From contig JAESUZ010000118.1 in assembly GCA_017311185.1 (NCBI GenBank), positions 62,001 through 126,000 of the forward strand: a stretch of DNA of 64,000 bases, read 5' to 3'. A model generated the notes under the pieces. The model searched no databases and was not told the origin of the DNA. It saw only the letters and a program-made list of their open reading frames with translations. Below, piece after piece: positions 12,601 through 25,917 of the stretch (its first letter is position 1; the number at the start of each line of letters is the position of its first letter). The translations under genes and the position numbers were made by a program. The DNA is from Proteles cristata cristata. Taxonomy: Eukaryota > Chordata > Mammalia > Carnivora > Hyaenidae.

Positions 12601-14387
12601 AGGAGGTGGTCTTTCTGTCTGAAAAAGCTTCTTTAAGTTAGAGAGAGAGTGAGTTTGCATGACTGGTAACTCCAACTCTTTATTCCTTTGTGTGGATACT
12701 CAGAGTGCTTTGTCAGGGGAGCATGTGAGCACCGGGACCCATGTGGCCTTTCTCATCACCCCCTGGAAGATAGAACCTCTGCAGCTGCATCGCTTTGCCT
12801 CTTTGTGTATACTGCTTGTGCGTGAGTAGTGTGCCAGTAATATGGACACGTCTTTTCAGTGAGCTGAACTGGTAGGGTCAGCTTTCTGGATTGCTTTGTA
12901 TTTTAAGTGATTTTTTTTTTTTAACCAAAGTGACATAAACTTGTTTCCTATTCTGGAATGAAGTAAGACAAATTGGGTCAAAGATGAAGTTTATGACCAG
13001 GGGGAAAAAAAAAACCAACCACCTTTTTCTCCCTATGATGCACTTAAAGGGCTGTAGATTCTAGAAATACATGTCCCCCAAGGGTGCAAAAACAGGTCTG
13101 GAATATTTAAAATAGGTACCTGTTGTTATTAGCATTTCATAAATACATGTAGGGTTTTTTCCTTAAAAATCTTTACAGAAATGTTGGACACTCCAGTCAA
13201 CTAATAATTCCCTTTGGTAGATTCCACTATTTAAACTTGGGCCACTCCCACACACAGCTACACACACAGATACCTTTTCTTATGAAGGGAAATTTTCACA
13301 TATGGTGCTTTCTCAGTGCTGGGGGAAAGGGAGCTTCTGCTGTGTTCCAACGATAACTCACATGTTGTTTAAAAAGGTCTACAAAATAGATTCTTTGCGC
13401 TGATTTGTGTGTGTGCGTGCACATAATTTTCAGTAAGAAGAGAGAAAAATACATTTTGCCAACATCCTAGACAAAAATAATTTCAAAACCACTGTCAGAG
13501 CATCTAGCTGGTAGAGAAATCGAACCGTCCAGTTGTGGTTCTCTTTTCCACTTCCTGGTATTTCTTTTTTTTCACTTCAGTTTTTAAAGCGCTAGCCTCT
13601 CACTGAACAACAGAACCAAGAATAGGAGGTGGGATTCAAATTCCACCACCCCCCTCCCATCAGCACTATTGCTGGTGGAGTGGTAACCAGTTATTATCTG
13701 ATGAAATCAAGTTGGGCGGTTTACCTGTGTATTTCATTCACCTGTGTTCATACTTTCCTTCCTAGTGGACAACTGAGAGTTGGCTGTGGGTTTTTTTTTT
13801 TTTTTTTAATGGCCATATTTCCATATTCATGTTTGGGGCTATGGATTGCTTAGGTTCATGACTGCTGGTCTTAAAGACACAGATGGCACATGACCCACAC
13901 AGGCGCCTGGCCTTTCAGGGACCTGAGCATGACTTACATCTGTCTAGTGGTTACAGATTCCTCATCAAAGTGAAATCGGGATTGTTCGCTGTATCAGTAG
14001 GATGGTTTTCCATGCATTGTTTCATCATCCCTAGGATGCATGCTAAATGAAAACTTCCTGTAATTCCTGTTAATATATTGTTAATGTCAGACGTGATGTG
14101 ATACCCTTGGACTGTCCAAATGTACAACTATTTAATGGTGTTTGTGGAACTGAAATGTCTTAAATGTTGCATGAAATATGTTATAAAAATAGATTTGTTT
14201 TCTATTTTTCAACACCTCATAATTGAGGGTTCATGGGCCAATAAGTGCAATATTTAATGACTTACTCAGTGTATATAAACTAGCGTGAAAGAGTGAATTA
14301 TAATGAATGTGTGAGATGCTTTGATGGCTGTGTAACTTATTCAAATTATTTCTTGTAGCTGTATTTGTCTAGTGGTGCAATTTTTAC

Positions 14388-14393
14388 AGTAAA
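14388..14393 (+). terminator. Candidate distal poly(A) signal (AGTAAA variant)
   Basis: AGTAAA in TTTTTACAGTAAATACC, followed within 20-30 bases by a G/T-rich stretch (TTGGTGTCATGTG). The preceding A/T-rich sequence looks like a 3'UTR end. Inferred only. Confidence 0.4.
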
Positions 14394-16465
14394 TACCTTA
14401 TTGGTGTCATGTGAAACTCCTCTGTGCCTATTTTAAAGTACTTTTTTTCCTATAAAACAAAACATTTAGTATCTGCAAATATATGTCAAGTTTGGTCTTC
14501 AGAATTGTGGATTTTATTTTTAAGACAGAATCATGTTCATTTATTTTATATAGGCATTCCCTTCTTAAATTCAGAATTCTCCTCTTAAAAGAGGCTAATT
14601 TAGATACCTAAGAAAAAGTATGCACATAAGGTAAAGTCATATTTATTCTTCTCAGAAATGTTGACCACATGTTCTGTGTACTGAGAATTTTTCTTATATT
14701 TGTGTGTATATTCTGTTCTTCTATTTTGTATTTTGTTTGCAAATTTAACACTGTCAACCCAGGAATTATAAAATATTGATGTCTTTTTAGGTTATAGTTA
14801 ATATCATATTCACTTTCAATTCTCAATTGTCCACAGTGGTGATAGAGAAGAAGCTAAAGTCAGAATTCTTAAGTTGCTTTGACATTTCAACATAAATTCA
14901 TATATTCATCCTCAAACCCCCTTGGTTAATCTTACAATTAGAGGCCTAGAATTTCAGTGAGACTTTTGCATTTTAAAGTAGGCCTGGTTGCTGGATTAAC
15001 AAAAACTGTATTTATTTACATGAGGTTTGAAGTAGATCAACTACCTTAAATTCCTATATATCAATTTAACTTTTAAGGCAAAACGCTCATTTTAACATTG
15101 TACTTTGCCTCTTTGTTTAGTTAGCAAAGTAAATGATGATGCCCTTAGGAAGAAAAGTTATGATTTGTTCTCTAAAAGTAAGGAAAAACAGTTGTTTTAG
15201 ATAATCTTGGCCATCTGTACATCGTATGAAGCCTTCCTTTCTTTCTACAGAAGTTGCCTGAAATTGACATGTGAGGATGTGCCAATCATCTTAAATGGCT
15301 TTGGGCTACCACCAGTGATGTGTGGCCCTATTTTAAATGTGATAGTGTTAAATTTGTCCTCAGCTCTCAAACGAACTGAAAAAGTCAAGTGAATGTGGGT
15401 GAAGGAGGGAGATGAGGGATGACTTTGTGCCAAATTAAAAAAAAAAAAAGATGAATATAAGCAGGTAGCCAATATTAGAATAATAATTGAAGAGCATATG
15501 TAAATGTTCCATTAGTCATCACAGTTAGTTATTGAATACCATGTGCTTAGTGGTGTGGGAATCACACAGGGAAGAAGTTGGGTTCCTACCCCTTCGTACT
15601 GACTGAAGAACAAGGAAAAAAAATACCAGGATATTATAGAAGTACTAAATTATGGCAGGATAGAGGAGTACAGAAAAAAGGAGACCTCTAAGAAGTGGAA
15701 GACTCAAGAATGTGATCCCAGCAAGAATGAGATTTTGCCAGACAGTAAGTGGGAAAGGTCACATTATGTTCCCTATGGATAGAAATGTGCAGAAGGAGCA
15801 GCCACAGATCATTGCTCTTCTGCAGAGAACCCAACTGGCCCTGTAAAACCCAACAGATTACCCTATTTGGCACTCTCTTGCTTTTGTCCCCATGAGGAAG
15901 ACCATTTGCAGCATCGACATAGTCTATTTCTCTGTGCTGAGCAGCCCCTGACTCCGCCACAAAACACCAAGTGCTTTAAAGCCACCTTAGAACAGTTGAT
16001 TTAGACATTTTGCCCACACATCAAACCACACAACATTGTGTAATCCAATGTCAACAAGACAGAGGTGTGCCCAGGGGTTTTTCTGTAGTTGTACGTTTCC
16101 CATTAAGCACTTTGGGAAATACACAGATAAAGACCTTCTTTGTAACTGGGCACTTTCTGGCTCCTCAGTGACTATTCTGTGGAGCTCTTCTTCAGAAAAG
16201 AGTAACAGCTTAGTGCTTTCATATAGTGATTGTGACATTTAGTTGAAAACTAACTGCTGCACAGCAAATTCCGTGACTCTTTATGTGTCCACAGGGGCTC
16301 TTGTCTGGGTTTAAAGCTACAAATATTCACTTTGTGAAGTTTTAATTCTCTTTATTGAAACTGTGTAAAAACTGTACGTGCTCTATTAGGTATTAAGTTT
16401 GTATGTGAATTCTGTATAGAAAGTGGTTTTTGTTCTTTGGGTTTATCTTATTTTTTGGAGATTAC

Positions 16466-16471
16466 AATAAA
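16466..16471 (+). terminator. Candidate most distal poly(A) signal
   Basis: AATAAA in ATTACAATAAATATC. It is the last hexamer before the sequence changes to ordinary intergenic DNA. Confidence 0.35.
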
Positions 16472-16500
16472 TATCTAAGAGACTATATTCCTGAATTTCT

Positions 16501-18359
16501 CAGCCTTAGTCTGATCATTTCTCTTCATTTCCTTTTAATTGGTATTATTTTTGGTCTTAGGAGGCCGATTTTCATTTCTTGTTATCTTCCTCTTCTACAA
16601 TCCTACACACAATGACAAACTTGAACTGGAGACAGTGTGGCTATGGTTTTCTAACATGTGGGTATGGACTTAGCCATAGGAATTAATTCTAACTAACTGT
16701 AATCTTTGAGGGTTAAGTACTATATTATACCTGACTGAAGGCACTACAGAATCATAAAGCTCTTGGTTGGAGAATCAAGAATGGCGTCAAATTATTAAAA
16801 GGTCACCTCTACTACATGAAACACGATTTCTCCTTGCATCTGCACACCAGGGTCCAACAATCATACTGGTATCCCACTAGCACCGCTGAGGAAAGGAGCA
16901 TTCAAAGAGGACATGTGTATGCAATGTGTAAGTGTTGTGAGTTTTGTTTGATATCTGGTGGGTGGTGTAGTGATGCTTAGGATGTAGTGCGGGCTTGCCT
17001 TGGTCTTGGGCCTCAGGGCATGCTGAAGCATAGAGCCATCAATCTCTTTGCATCACAGCCGATCTGCTAGCAATTTCCAGATCTCTTAATGATCTAATTA
17101 TGCTACTAGTTCTATTTCTAGATATTTTCTTCCCAATGAATTCTCAGGACCATTTCTAGATTCTTGATAAGTGTAAGTTAAGTGAAGTCCCAGGACTACT
17201 TACATGGGTCCAAAAAGCTTCCTAAACTGAATTCATAACAAGAATCTCACCTACCTGAGTAGACAAAACTGCTAGCATACAGAGAATCCAAATGAAGGAA
17301 AAAAAACAATAAAGGGCTTCCATGGTGTATGGTCAACATTTATATATATATTTTTTTATTCTATTCCTATTCTAATTCTACTCTGTATTCTAATTCATAA
17401 CAATACATGAAAATACATACACGGGAGTCTTGATCCTCAATGAACTCATACAATTTTAACATAGGAAAATTCCTAATATGAATTACCAACATTTATAAAT
17501 TTAATATTCCCTAAAATGTGTGTCTAGTAACTGAACATTAGAAATTTGCTTCATTTTAAAAGATCTCACCAAAAAATGTCTTCCTTAAAATGTTATGAAA
17601 TACATTTTTTAGGGAATAGTCCTCTACCCCCCAGATACAGTGGTAAGAATCTTGCTAGGGGTAAGACCTCAAAGGTTGTATGTGCTTCCCGGTCATTCTG
17701 AGATTACTGTGGCCAAACTAGATTCAATGGGTTGTAGCAGAAATTCCCTCTACTTTCATCTTACTACCTTAGTTATAATACTTAGCATTATTAATAAGCA
17801 ATACTTGTTATTATTTAATAATAACACTCCAGGATTTGAATTTTTAAAATGAAGCGTCTCTGTGGCTATTGCTTTCTCAATAGCAATTAACAAGTTAGAC
17901 AAGAATATGTCTGTTGCCCTTAGAAGATGCTAGGCTTCCTACTAGACTTGAAAAAGATGTCTTCTTAAGAAAAGGGCACACAGCAGTCTGTAGTCTGTAG
18001 AGTTCTTGTGCACCTGTCACCCCTTGGTTCTCCTGCTTCACCTACCAAGTCCAAAGAATCTTTAGTCTGGTGGAGAGGTAGTCTAGCTCCCAAACTTTTC
18101 TTCCTGATCTATTAACGTCCTGACTCCTTTAACATTAGAGTTTCTTCTTGATGAGTTCTAAGCCTCAGATAATTACAACTAAAAACGGTATTCCCTATTT
18201 TTTATTGTTTTGTCTATCCCTTAAAACAATTTTACTGATTTCCTTTCTTCCACTCAAAGAGTAGAGACAATACAAGGCAAGCCGTTATTGAGAGAAAATC
18301 TGGATTAAGATTTCAAAATGACATCTTAGGAAAAAATTACAGAACTATTTGCTAAGTGC
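16501..18359. other. Intergenic, nothing recognised
   Basis: Unique-looking A/T-rich DNA with a short (TA)n/T run near 17340. No coding frame, RNA gene or confident repeat was seen. Confidence 0.5.
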
Positions 18360-18985
18360 CGATATAGAGGTTACAATGTGAAAGCATACAAGAGGAGCAA
18401 TTAACCCAAACTGGAGGCCAGGAGATGGCAGTATTCTAAGACGGCCTCAGGAGAGATGAGGCGTGACCTAAACCACTGTGATACAGGAGTCGGGTAGGGG
18501 CAGAGTGAAAGAAGATTGTTTTTAACAGAGGGAGCAGCAAATGCAAACCAGGGAAGTGTCTCAAAGCCTAGTGTATACATACTTCAAAGCCATTCACACA
18601 GGCGATCACAGAGTGGAATAAAAGGAGAATAAGCCCAAGGTTGAGATTTTGACACTTGTCTGAAATGCTTTCTAAAACTGGATTTCATCCTCCTGCTGTG
18701 GAAAAAGTCTTAAAGGGAGAAATTACTTTCATCAGATTTGACTTTTGAAAAATCACTCAAATTGTAATATGGGAAATGGACTAATAGGAGGCAATCATGC
18801 AAACAGAAAATCACTGGAGAAATGTCATAATTATCCCCAGTTCTATGCCTGATTAAAGAAGGCTCCCTACTGAGGAAGAGTGGACATTTCAATTTAGAAA
18901 GGAGGGAGTGGTAACCAGTAAGATTCTAGCAGAGTGAGAACCAGAAATCCAGGATGACCCTGAGGTTTCTGACTCAGCTTGTTAT
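18360..18985 (-). repeat. Possible ancient interspersed repeat, family unassigned
   Basis: Phrases such as AGGAGAGATGAGGCGTGACC (near 18450) and CCAGGATGACCCTGAGGTTT (near 18949) resemble a widespread old mammalian repeat I cannot name with certainty. The strand is a guess. Treat as unresolved. Confidence 0.25.
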
Positions 18986-19020
18986 ATACCTAGTATGTCA
19001 TTAACTAAAACACAATGTAC

Positions 19021-19175
19021 AGACTCTTATTCAAGATGGAGATGTAGCAAGATATTGAACCCACTTTATCCCACAGATACATGAAATATGCAGTTATACA
19101 TGGAACATCGTCTGAAAAAAGCCCCTAAAAACTAGGTGAATAACACATACACGCTGGACAAAGGAGGGAAAAAAC

Positions 19176-19222
<47 letters not shown>

Positions 19223-22200
19223 ACACACACCAAAGTATGCAGGAGAGAAAGATTTTTGCCATAAACCCCACTCTAGGCAAGGTGACCACCCCAATCAGGA
19301 GGAACCTCAAGACCAAGAGTTCCTCCTTATGGAACAAAGGGTTTCATTCTCCCCATCAGGCACCCCAACTTTTAAGGTTGAGCTGAAAGATAAGCCTGCA
19401 AAACATCTAGCTTCAAAAGCCAAAGGGCCTTGCATCCGTGAGACTTGAAAGTATACTGCAAACTTACAAACTGCAGTTAAAGGGCATGTGGGCTCAGATT
19501 TACTTCGTTACAGAGACAGTCAACTGAGAGGCACCCAGACTTAATGTGAAAGAGACTTAATACTTAAAGTATCTTGCTGAGGAGCACACCTCCAACGTAA
19601 CATGTATCTAGAGGCCTGCTGGGAATTTCTCTGGAGACTTAAGCTGGTGGGCACCATCTTCGTACTCTCCTCTCTAGCAATCCCTCTCACTGCAATCTCT
19701 TCAAAGAGCTGTTTCTGTCCTCTGGCACCCTGACTTGTGTGACAGCTACCCAGAGAATATGTCTAAGTCGCTTAGCTCTGATGGCCAGTGGAGCTTATGC
19801 TTAAAGGTCCCAGATGACCAACAGAGAGACACAGTTCTTAAAGGGCCACCACACTGAAAGCATAGCAAAAGGCAACAGAAGGAGAGGCCACATCTTTCTG
19901 TGAAAAGAGACCTAAAAGCTTATCTTGGTAACTGGGGCCTGAGGGCCCAGGATTATAATTAAACACACATCTAAGCACCCACAGTAATCTCCAGAAATCT
20001 CGGGGTGTGGATCCTCTATTTGTGCTCTCCCTCTACTGTGTTTAACAGTGCCAGTATCTCCCCAAAACTGGTTTACCAGACACATATAAGAGCCCTACTC
20101 TATGTCTTTTGCTATGTTTTATGTCCTATGCCTCAGTGTTTGTTGTCGCCACCCAGGAGATGTCTCGTAAGTACTTATCTCTGGTGGTCACTAAGAGTTG
20201 CATCCCTGGGTCTTATAGGACCGTAAGGAATAAACTGGTATTTCTTGGCAGTATACCATGCAAGTCACTGTGCAGACAGCAGAATAAAACACACCTCAGG
20301 TTTTCATGAAAGAGACTTATCTGCCACTCCTGGACCTTAAGCCTCAGGAATAGGCTTCTCTTTTGACACACAAAAAAGGGCCAAGTGAATTGGACTGCAG
20401 GGATGAGGTCTCCGGAGGTCATCTTTGTGCTCTCCCTTGGCTTCACTTCAGACCACCTGTATCTCCTGGAAAGCACCTTGTATGCTCTTCTGACATGCTC
20501 ATTTTTCGACTGCCATTCAAGGGACACCTCTAAATAGTGTCTGGATAGTATCTGGTTCAAAAGAAAAAACCGAAACTCAGAAACAGCCCTTAACCAAATG
20601 GATGAATATACATGCCTGGTCATAGGGATGTTTACTGAGCTGGGAGAAGAATGGATGAACACAAAGTGGACTTCAACAAGAAGACAGATAATATAAGCGT
20701 GCATCAGGTAGATGTCACAGAGCTAAGGAATATATTAAATGAACTGAAAAAAATACACTAGAGGTTCAACAGTAGACTAGATGACATAGAAGAAAGGATC
20801 GGTGAACTCAGACAGTAATACAATTCATCCAATGAGAGCAATAACACAATGAAAAAAAAGAAAGCCAGAAAGATAGCTTAAGGGACCTACAAAACATCTT
20901 AAAGCAGACCAGATTTAGCATTATGGGGTCCCAGAAGGAGAAGAGAGAAAGGGTAGAAAGGTTACTTGCAGAAATAATGGCTAAAACTTCTGTAACCTTA
21001 GGAAGGAAACAGACATCCAGATTCAAAATCTCCAAGAGTGCCAAGAAAATGAGCCTAAAGAGAACCACACCAAGACTCATAATTAAAATGTCTCAAGTTA
21101 AAGACAAGAAAAGTCTCTTAAAAGCTGAAAGAGAAAAAGCCACTTGTTAGGTACAAGGGAACTGTCTGCAGATCTTTTCAGCAGAAACTTTCAGGGCCAG
21201 AAGGGAGTTGTAGGATATTTTCAAAATGGTGAAAAGGAAACAACCATCAACTCTACACAGCAGTTATCATTCAGAACAGAAGGAAAGACAGAGTTTTCCA
21301 AACAATCAAAATCTAAAGTAGATCACCACTAAACCCTTCTTACAAGAAATAAAAAGCTAAAAATATAGACTGCTGATTAGTAATAGGAGAACATATTAAA
21401 GTATAAAACTCACTGGTAAATGTAAACATGTAGTAAAATCTATAATACTCTACTGTTGTAAGGTTCTTGGATTAATCACTTAAAAAGCTAGTATGAAGCT
21501 TCCAGACCAAAAACTAACTATACAAAAGTAAGGGATACACAAGATATAAAAAATATAAAATGTGACACAAAAATAAAACATGTGAAAGGTGAGATTAACA
21601 ATGTAGAACATGACATTCATTCATTCTTAAATTTGTATCACTTAAAAATAGACTGTTATGTATGACATAAGTATTCGACCTGAAACCCTAACTCCTACAA
21701 GAAAACATAGATAATAATCTCTCTTATATCAGCCTTAACATAGTTATGGGCAAAACAAAATAAAAAATGTTTCCTCAGTCAAGCCAAACAAAATTAAAAA
21801 TGTATTATTGGGACTACACCAAAATAAAAAGCTTTTTCACATTGATGTATGCCATCATCAGAACAAAAAGGCAACCTACTAAATGACAGGAGAGATTTCC
21901 CAATGATATATCTGTAAAGAGTTAATACTCAAAGTATATAAAGAACTACACCTGAACACCAAAAATACAAATAATCTTATTTTTAAAATGGCAGAAAACC
22001 TGAATAGACATTTTTCGCAAGAAAGCATAGTGATAGCCAACAGACAGATCAATAGCTGCTCAACAGCACTCATCTTCAGGGAAATACAAATCAAAACCAT
22101 AATGAGGTATCACCTCACACAAGTCAGAATAGCTAGTATTAAAAAAAAATTGGTAAGAACGTAGAGAACAAGGATCCCTCATACACTGTTAGAGGGCATA

Positions 22201-22918
22201 TGTTAATTGGTGCCGTCACTGTGCAAAAGGGTGTGGAGATTCTTCAAGAAATTTAAAATAGAAATACAATATAATGCAATAATTCTATTACTGGGTATTG
22301 ACCTAAAGAAAATGAAAACAGTAATTTCAAAAGATATATGTACCCCTACATTTATTACAGCTTATTTACAATAGTCAAGACATGGAAGCAGTCTAAGTGT
22401 CCATAGATACATAAATGGGTAAAGAAAATGTAAAACATAATAATAGGATAAATATTATTCAACTGTACAAAGAATAAAATCTTGCCATTTCCAACAACAT
22501 GGACGGATCTCGATGGTATTGTAAGTATGTTTAGTGAAACTGAAAAAGACAAATACCATATGATTTCATTTCTATTGTGAATCTGGAACAGAAAACTAAA
22601 ACAAAAAAGGCAGAAACAGACACATAAATACAGAGAATTAATGGTTGCCAGAGTGTAAGGGAAGATGGAAAAATGGGTGAAGGTGAGTGGGAGGCACAGT
22701 CTTCCAGTTATGCAATGAGTAAGTTACCACCATCAAAGGTACAGCAAAGGGAATAGAGTCCATGATCTTATAATACTATTGTATGCTGACAGATGGCATC
22801 TACACTTGTGGTGAGAGCATAGCATAATCTAAGAGGTATTTAATCATTATGTTGTACATCAAGACTCCTGTAACACAGTTTACCAACTATACTTCAATAA
22901 TAAAGAAAAATTTAATGA
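19021..22918 (+). mobile_element. L1 LINE with 5' and 3' ends but ORF2 mostly deleted
   Basis: Begins with a typical L1 start (TCAAGATGGAGATG, YY1-like AAGATGG). The 5'UTR and a decayed ORF1/inter-ORF region extend to about 21680, including the ATTCAGAACAGAAGGAAAG block near 21270. The text then jumps straight to the C-terminal ORF2 region (CTACACCAAAATAAAAAGCTTTTTC near 21813) and 3'UTR, ending with CTATACTTCAATAATAAAG near 22890. It is about 3.9 kb instead of about 6-7 kb. All frames are broken (the 20213-20704 minus frame is chance). A CA microsatellite lies in the 5'UTR. Confidence 0.85.
19178..19230. repeat. (CA)n microsatellite in L1 5'UTR
   Basis: About 26 CA units with one TA interruption at 19218. 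The matching (GT)n on the other strand gives the poly-VC translations seen there, which are not real proteins. Confidence 0.97.
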
Positions 22919-22952
22919 CATGCAGTTGCTGAATGGATTTAAAAAAAGGCTT

Positions 22953-23160
22953 GGGGCACGTGAGGGGCTTAGTTGGTTAAGTAACCAACTCTTGATTTTA
23001 GCTCAGGTCATAATCTTACAGTTCTTGAGTTAAAACCTTATATAAGGCTCTGCAATGTCAGTAAAGATTGAAATTCTCTCTCTCCACCCCTCCCCTATTC
23101 ACATACACCCACATATATATAGAGTATATATATCAAAATAAATTAATAAACTTTAAAAAT
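22953..23160 (+). mobile_element. CAN-SINE, diverged copy
   Basis: GGGGCACGTGAGGGGCTTAG head, decayed B-box, CT-rich segment and AATAAA-containing tail. It sits between the 3' end of one L1 and the 5'-truncated start of the next. A TA-rich stretch (23114-23133) lies near the tail. Confidence 0.85.
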
Positions 23161-24091
23161 ACCCAAGACCCATCTACATGCTGCTTACAAGAGACTCACC
23201 TCAAATATACCCACAGACTGAACATGAAGGAAGAAAAAAACTATTCCATTGAAATAGAAAACCACAAGAAAGCTGGTTAGCTGTACTTACATCAGACAAA
23301 ATAGCTTTCCAACAAAGACTGTAATATGAGAAAAAGAAGGGCATTACATAATGATAAAAGGGCCAATCCAACAAAATAATACGTTTATAAATATACATCA
23401 CCCAACCAAAAAACACCTATAAACATAAAGCAAATATTTACAGATCTAAAGGGAGAAATAGACAACATCAAACTAGGAGGAGTCATAACTTGCACCAATG
23501 GATAGATCAACCCAGTCAGAAAATCAGTAAGGAAACATGGGCTGTGAATGACACATTAGGACAGGTGGACTGAACAGATACATATAGAACAAATTCTATA
23601 CAAAACCAAAGGATTATATATTCTTCTCAAGTGCAAATGGAGCATTCTCTAGGATAAATCATGTTAGGCCACACAGTAAGTCTGAATAAATTTAAGAAGT
23701 TAGAAATCATATCAACGATTTTTTCCAAACACAATGTTGTGAAACTAGAAATCATTTACAAATGAAAACTGGCAAATCACAAATATGTGGAGATTAAACA
23801 ACATGCTAGTGAATAAACAATGAATCAAAAAAGACATCAAAAGAGAAATTAAAAATGCAGTGAGTCTAATGGAAATACAACATACTAAAACTTATGGGCA
23901 GCAGCATAAGAAGGTTTGAGAAAGAACGTCACAATTTGCAGATGATATAATATTATATATAAAAAATCCTCAAGAATCTCCAAAAAAACCTATTAGAATT
24001 AATCAATGAATTCAATAAAGTTGTATGATACAAATACCATATACAAAAATCTGTTAGATTTCTATCTACTAACAACAAACTATCAAAAAGC

Positions 24092-24214
24092 GATTAGTGA
24101 AATGATCTCATTTACAATTTTATCCAAAAAAAAACCCCTAGGAATATATTTAACTAAGGATTAGTGAAATGATCTCATCTACAATTTTATCCAAAAAATC
24201 TATACTTAACTAAG
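24092..24214 (+). repeat. Local tandem duplication within L1 ORF2 remnant
   Basis: Unit 1 (24092-24158) and unit 2 (24159-24214) both start GATTAGTGAAATGATCTCAT and end TTAACTAAG. Unit 2 lacks about 11 bases. This arose after L1 insertion, probably by replication slippage. Confidence 0.9.
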
Positions 24215-24821
24215 GAGGTCAAAGATCTGTACTCTGAAAACTAGAAAAAATTCACTAAATAAACTGAATACAAATAAATGGGAAGATATTCCGTGCTCAT
24301 GAACTGGAAGAATATTGTTAAAATGCCCATATTAATCAAGCATAATCCACAATTTAGTGCATCAAATTATTATCACAATTTGAATGGTGTTTTTCACAGA
24401 AATAGAATGGTCCTACACTTTGTATGGAATCCCAAAAGACCCCAAATAGTCAAAACAATCAGGAAAAAGATCACAACTAGAGGCATCACACTTCCTAATT
24501 TCAAACTATATTAGAAAGTTATAATAATCAAAAAAGTCTAGTATTGACGTAAAAACACATAGATCATTCGAGTAAAATTTAAGGTCCTGAAATAAACGTG
24601 TGCATACATCTTCCATTTATGACAAAAGAACCAAGAATATACAATGTTAAAAATACCAAGACCATTTCCTCAATAAATGGCAGTTAGAAAATAAGATAGC
24701 CACATGCTAAGACATGGAATTGAACCACTTCTTACACCATACACAAAAAGAAATCCAAAAATTAATTAAACATATGAATATAGGACTTGAACCCATAAAA
24801 CCCTTGGTAAAAACATAGGCA

Positions 24822-25032
24822 GGGCACCTGGGTGGCTCAGGTGGTTAAGCACAGGACTCTTGATTTCAGTTGGGGTCATGATCTCACAGCTCGTGACTTC
24901 AAGTCCCTTGCTGGGGTCTGCACTGACAGTACGGAGTCTACTTGGGATTCTATCTCTTCTCTCTCTCTCTCTCTGTCTCTCCCTGCTCATCACTCCCCTC
25001 TCTCAAAATAGATAAACATTACTTTTATAAAA
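24822..25032 (+). mobile_element. CAN-SINE inside L1
   Basis: GGGCACCTGGGTGGCTCAGG head and long (CT)n near 24957. Flanked by AAACATAGGCA (24811-24821) and AAATATAGGCA (25033-25043), one mismatch. The L1 continues on both sides. Confidence 0.93.
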
Positions 25033-25658
25033 AAATATAGGCAATGCACTCCTTGACATTGGTTTGGTCCTGGTGATGATTTTTTAAATCTGATTCCGAA
25101 AGCAACTCCAGCAAAAAAAAAACACAGGGCTACATTCAAATAAAAAAGCTTCTGCACACCAAAGGAAATGATCAACAAAATGGAAAGGGAACCTACTGGA
25201 TGGGAGAAAATACATGCAAATCATATATTCGAGGAGAGGTTAATATGCGAAACATATAAAAATACTCCTACAACTCAGTACCCTTGACTGAAAAAAATAC
25301 TGATTAAAAAATGGGCAGAGGATCTGAGTAAAATTTGTTTCCAAAGAAGACACACAGATGACCAGCAGGTATATGAAAAAAAGATGTTCAACATTACTAA
25401 TCATCAGAAAAAAGTAAATCAAACTACAATGAAGGATGACTTATACTTGTGAGAATGGCTCCTACCAAAAGGACAAGAAACACTTGGTGGTGGTGAGGCT
25501 ATGGAGAAAAGGGAACCTCTGGGCACTATTGGTGGGAATATAAGTTGGTGCAGGCACTGTGGAAAACAATGTGGAGCTTCCCTGCAAATCAGAGCTACCA
25601 CATGATTCAGCAATTCCATTTCTGGGTATATAGCCAAAGAAAACAAAAACACTAATTT

Positions 25659-25917
25659 GGCGGGTGCTTGGGTTGTGCAATTGGTTAAGCATCCGACTGT
25701 TGATCTCAGCTCAGGTCATGATCTCGTGTTTCATGAGTTCAAGTCCCGCACTGAGCTGTGCACTGATGGCACAGAGCCTTCTTGGGATTCTGTCTCTCCT
25801 TTTCTCTGCCCCTAACCTGCTTCTGTTCATTCTCTCCCTCTTTCCCTCCCTCCATCCCTCCTTCCCTCCTCCTCTTTCTCTCTCTCAAAATAAATAAACT
25901 TAAAAAATAATTTTTAA
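25659..25917 (+). mobile_element. CAN-SINE (older copy), first of a head-to-tail pair
   Basis: GGCGGGTGCTTGGGTTGTGC head, expanded (CCTT/CCTC)n segment at about 25835-25885, and tail TAAATAAACTTAAAAAATAATTTTTAA. Its tail received the next SINE. Confidence 0.9.

Larger units (their letters stand above)
8818..16500 (+). other. RAB3C: Probable RAB3C 3'UTR and immediate downstream sequence
   Basis: Follows the TAA directly. About 7.7 kb contains no LINE or SINE that I can recognise, in contrast to everything downstream. AATAAA hexamers occur at 9640, 10439, 11153, 12229 and 16466, and an AGTAAA with a G/T-rich follow-up at 14388. A Pumilio-like TGTATATA sits at 14270. Poly-T runs occur near 11322 and 13792. 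Short frames here (for example 9059-9310, 13629-13853, 15688-15960 on minus) have no recognisable domain. Where the transcript really ends cannot be decided from sequence alone; 14.4 kb and 16.5 kb are the best distal candidates. Confidence 0.6.

Noticed and set aside
19094..19337. Cys-Val-rich small proteins on the minus strand
   Set aside because: Translations of a (GT)n microsatellite.
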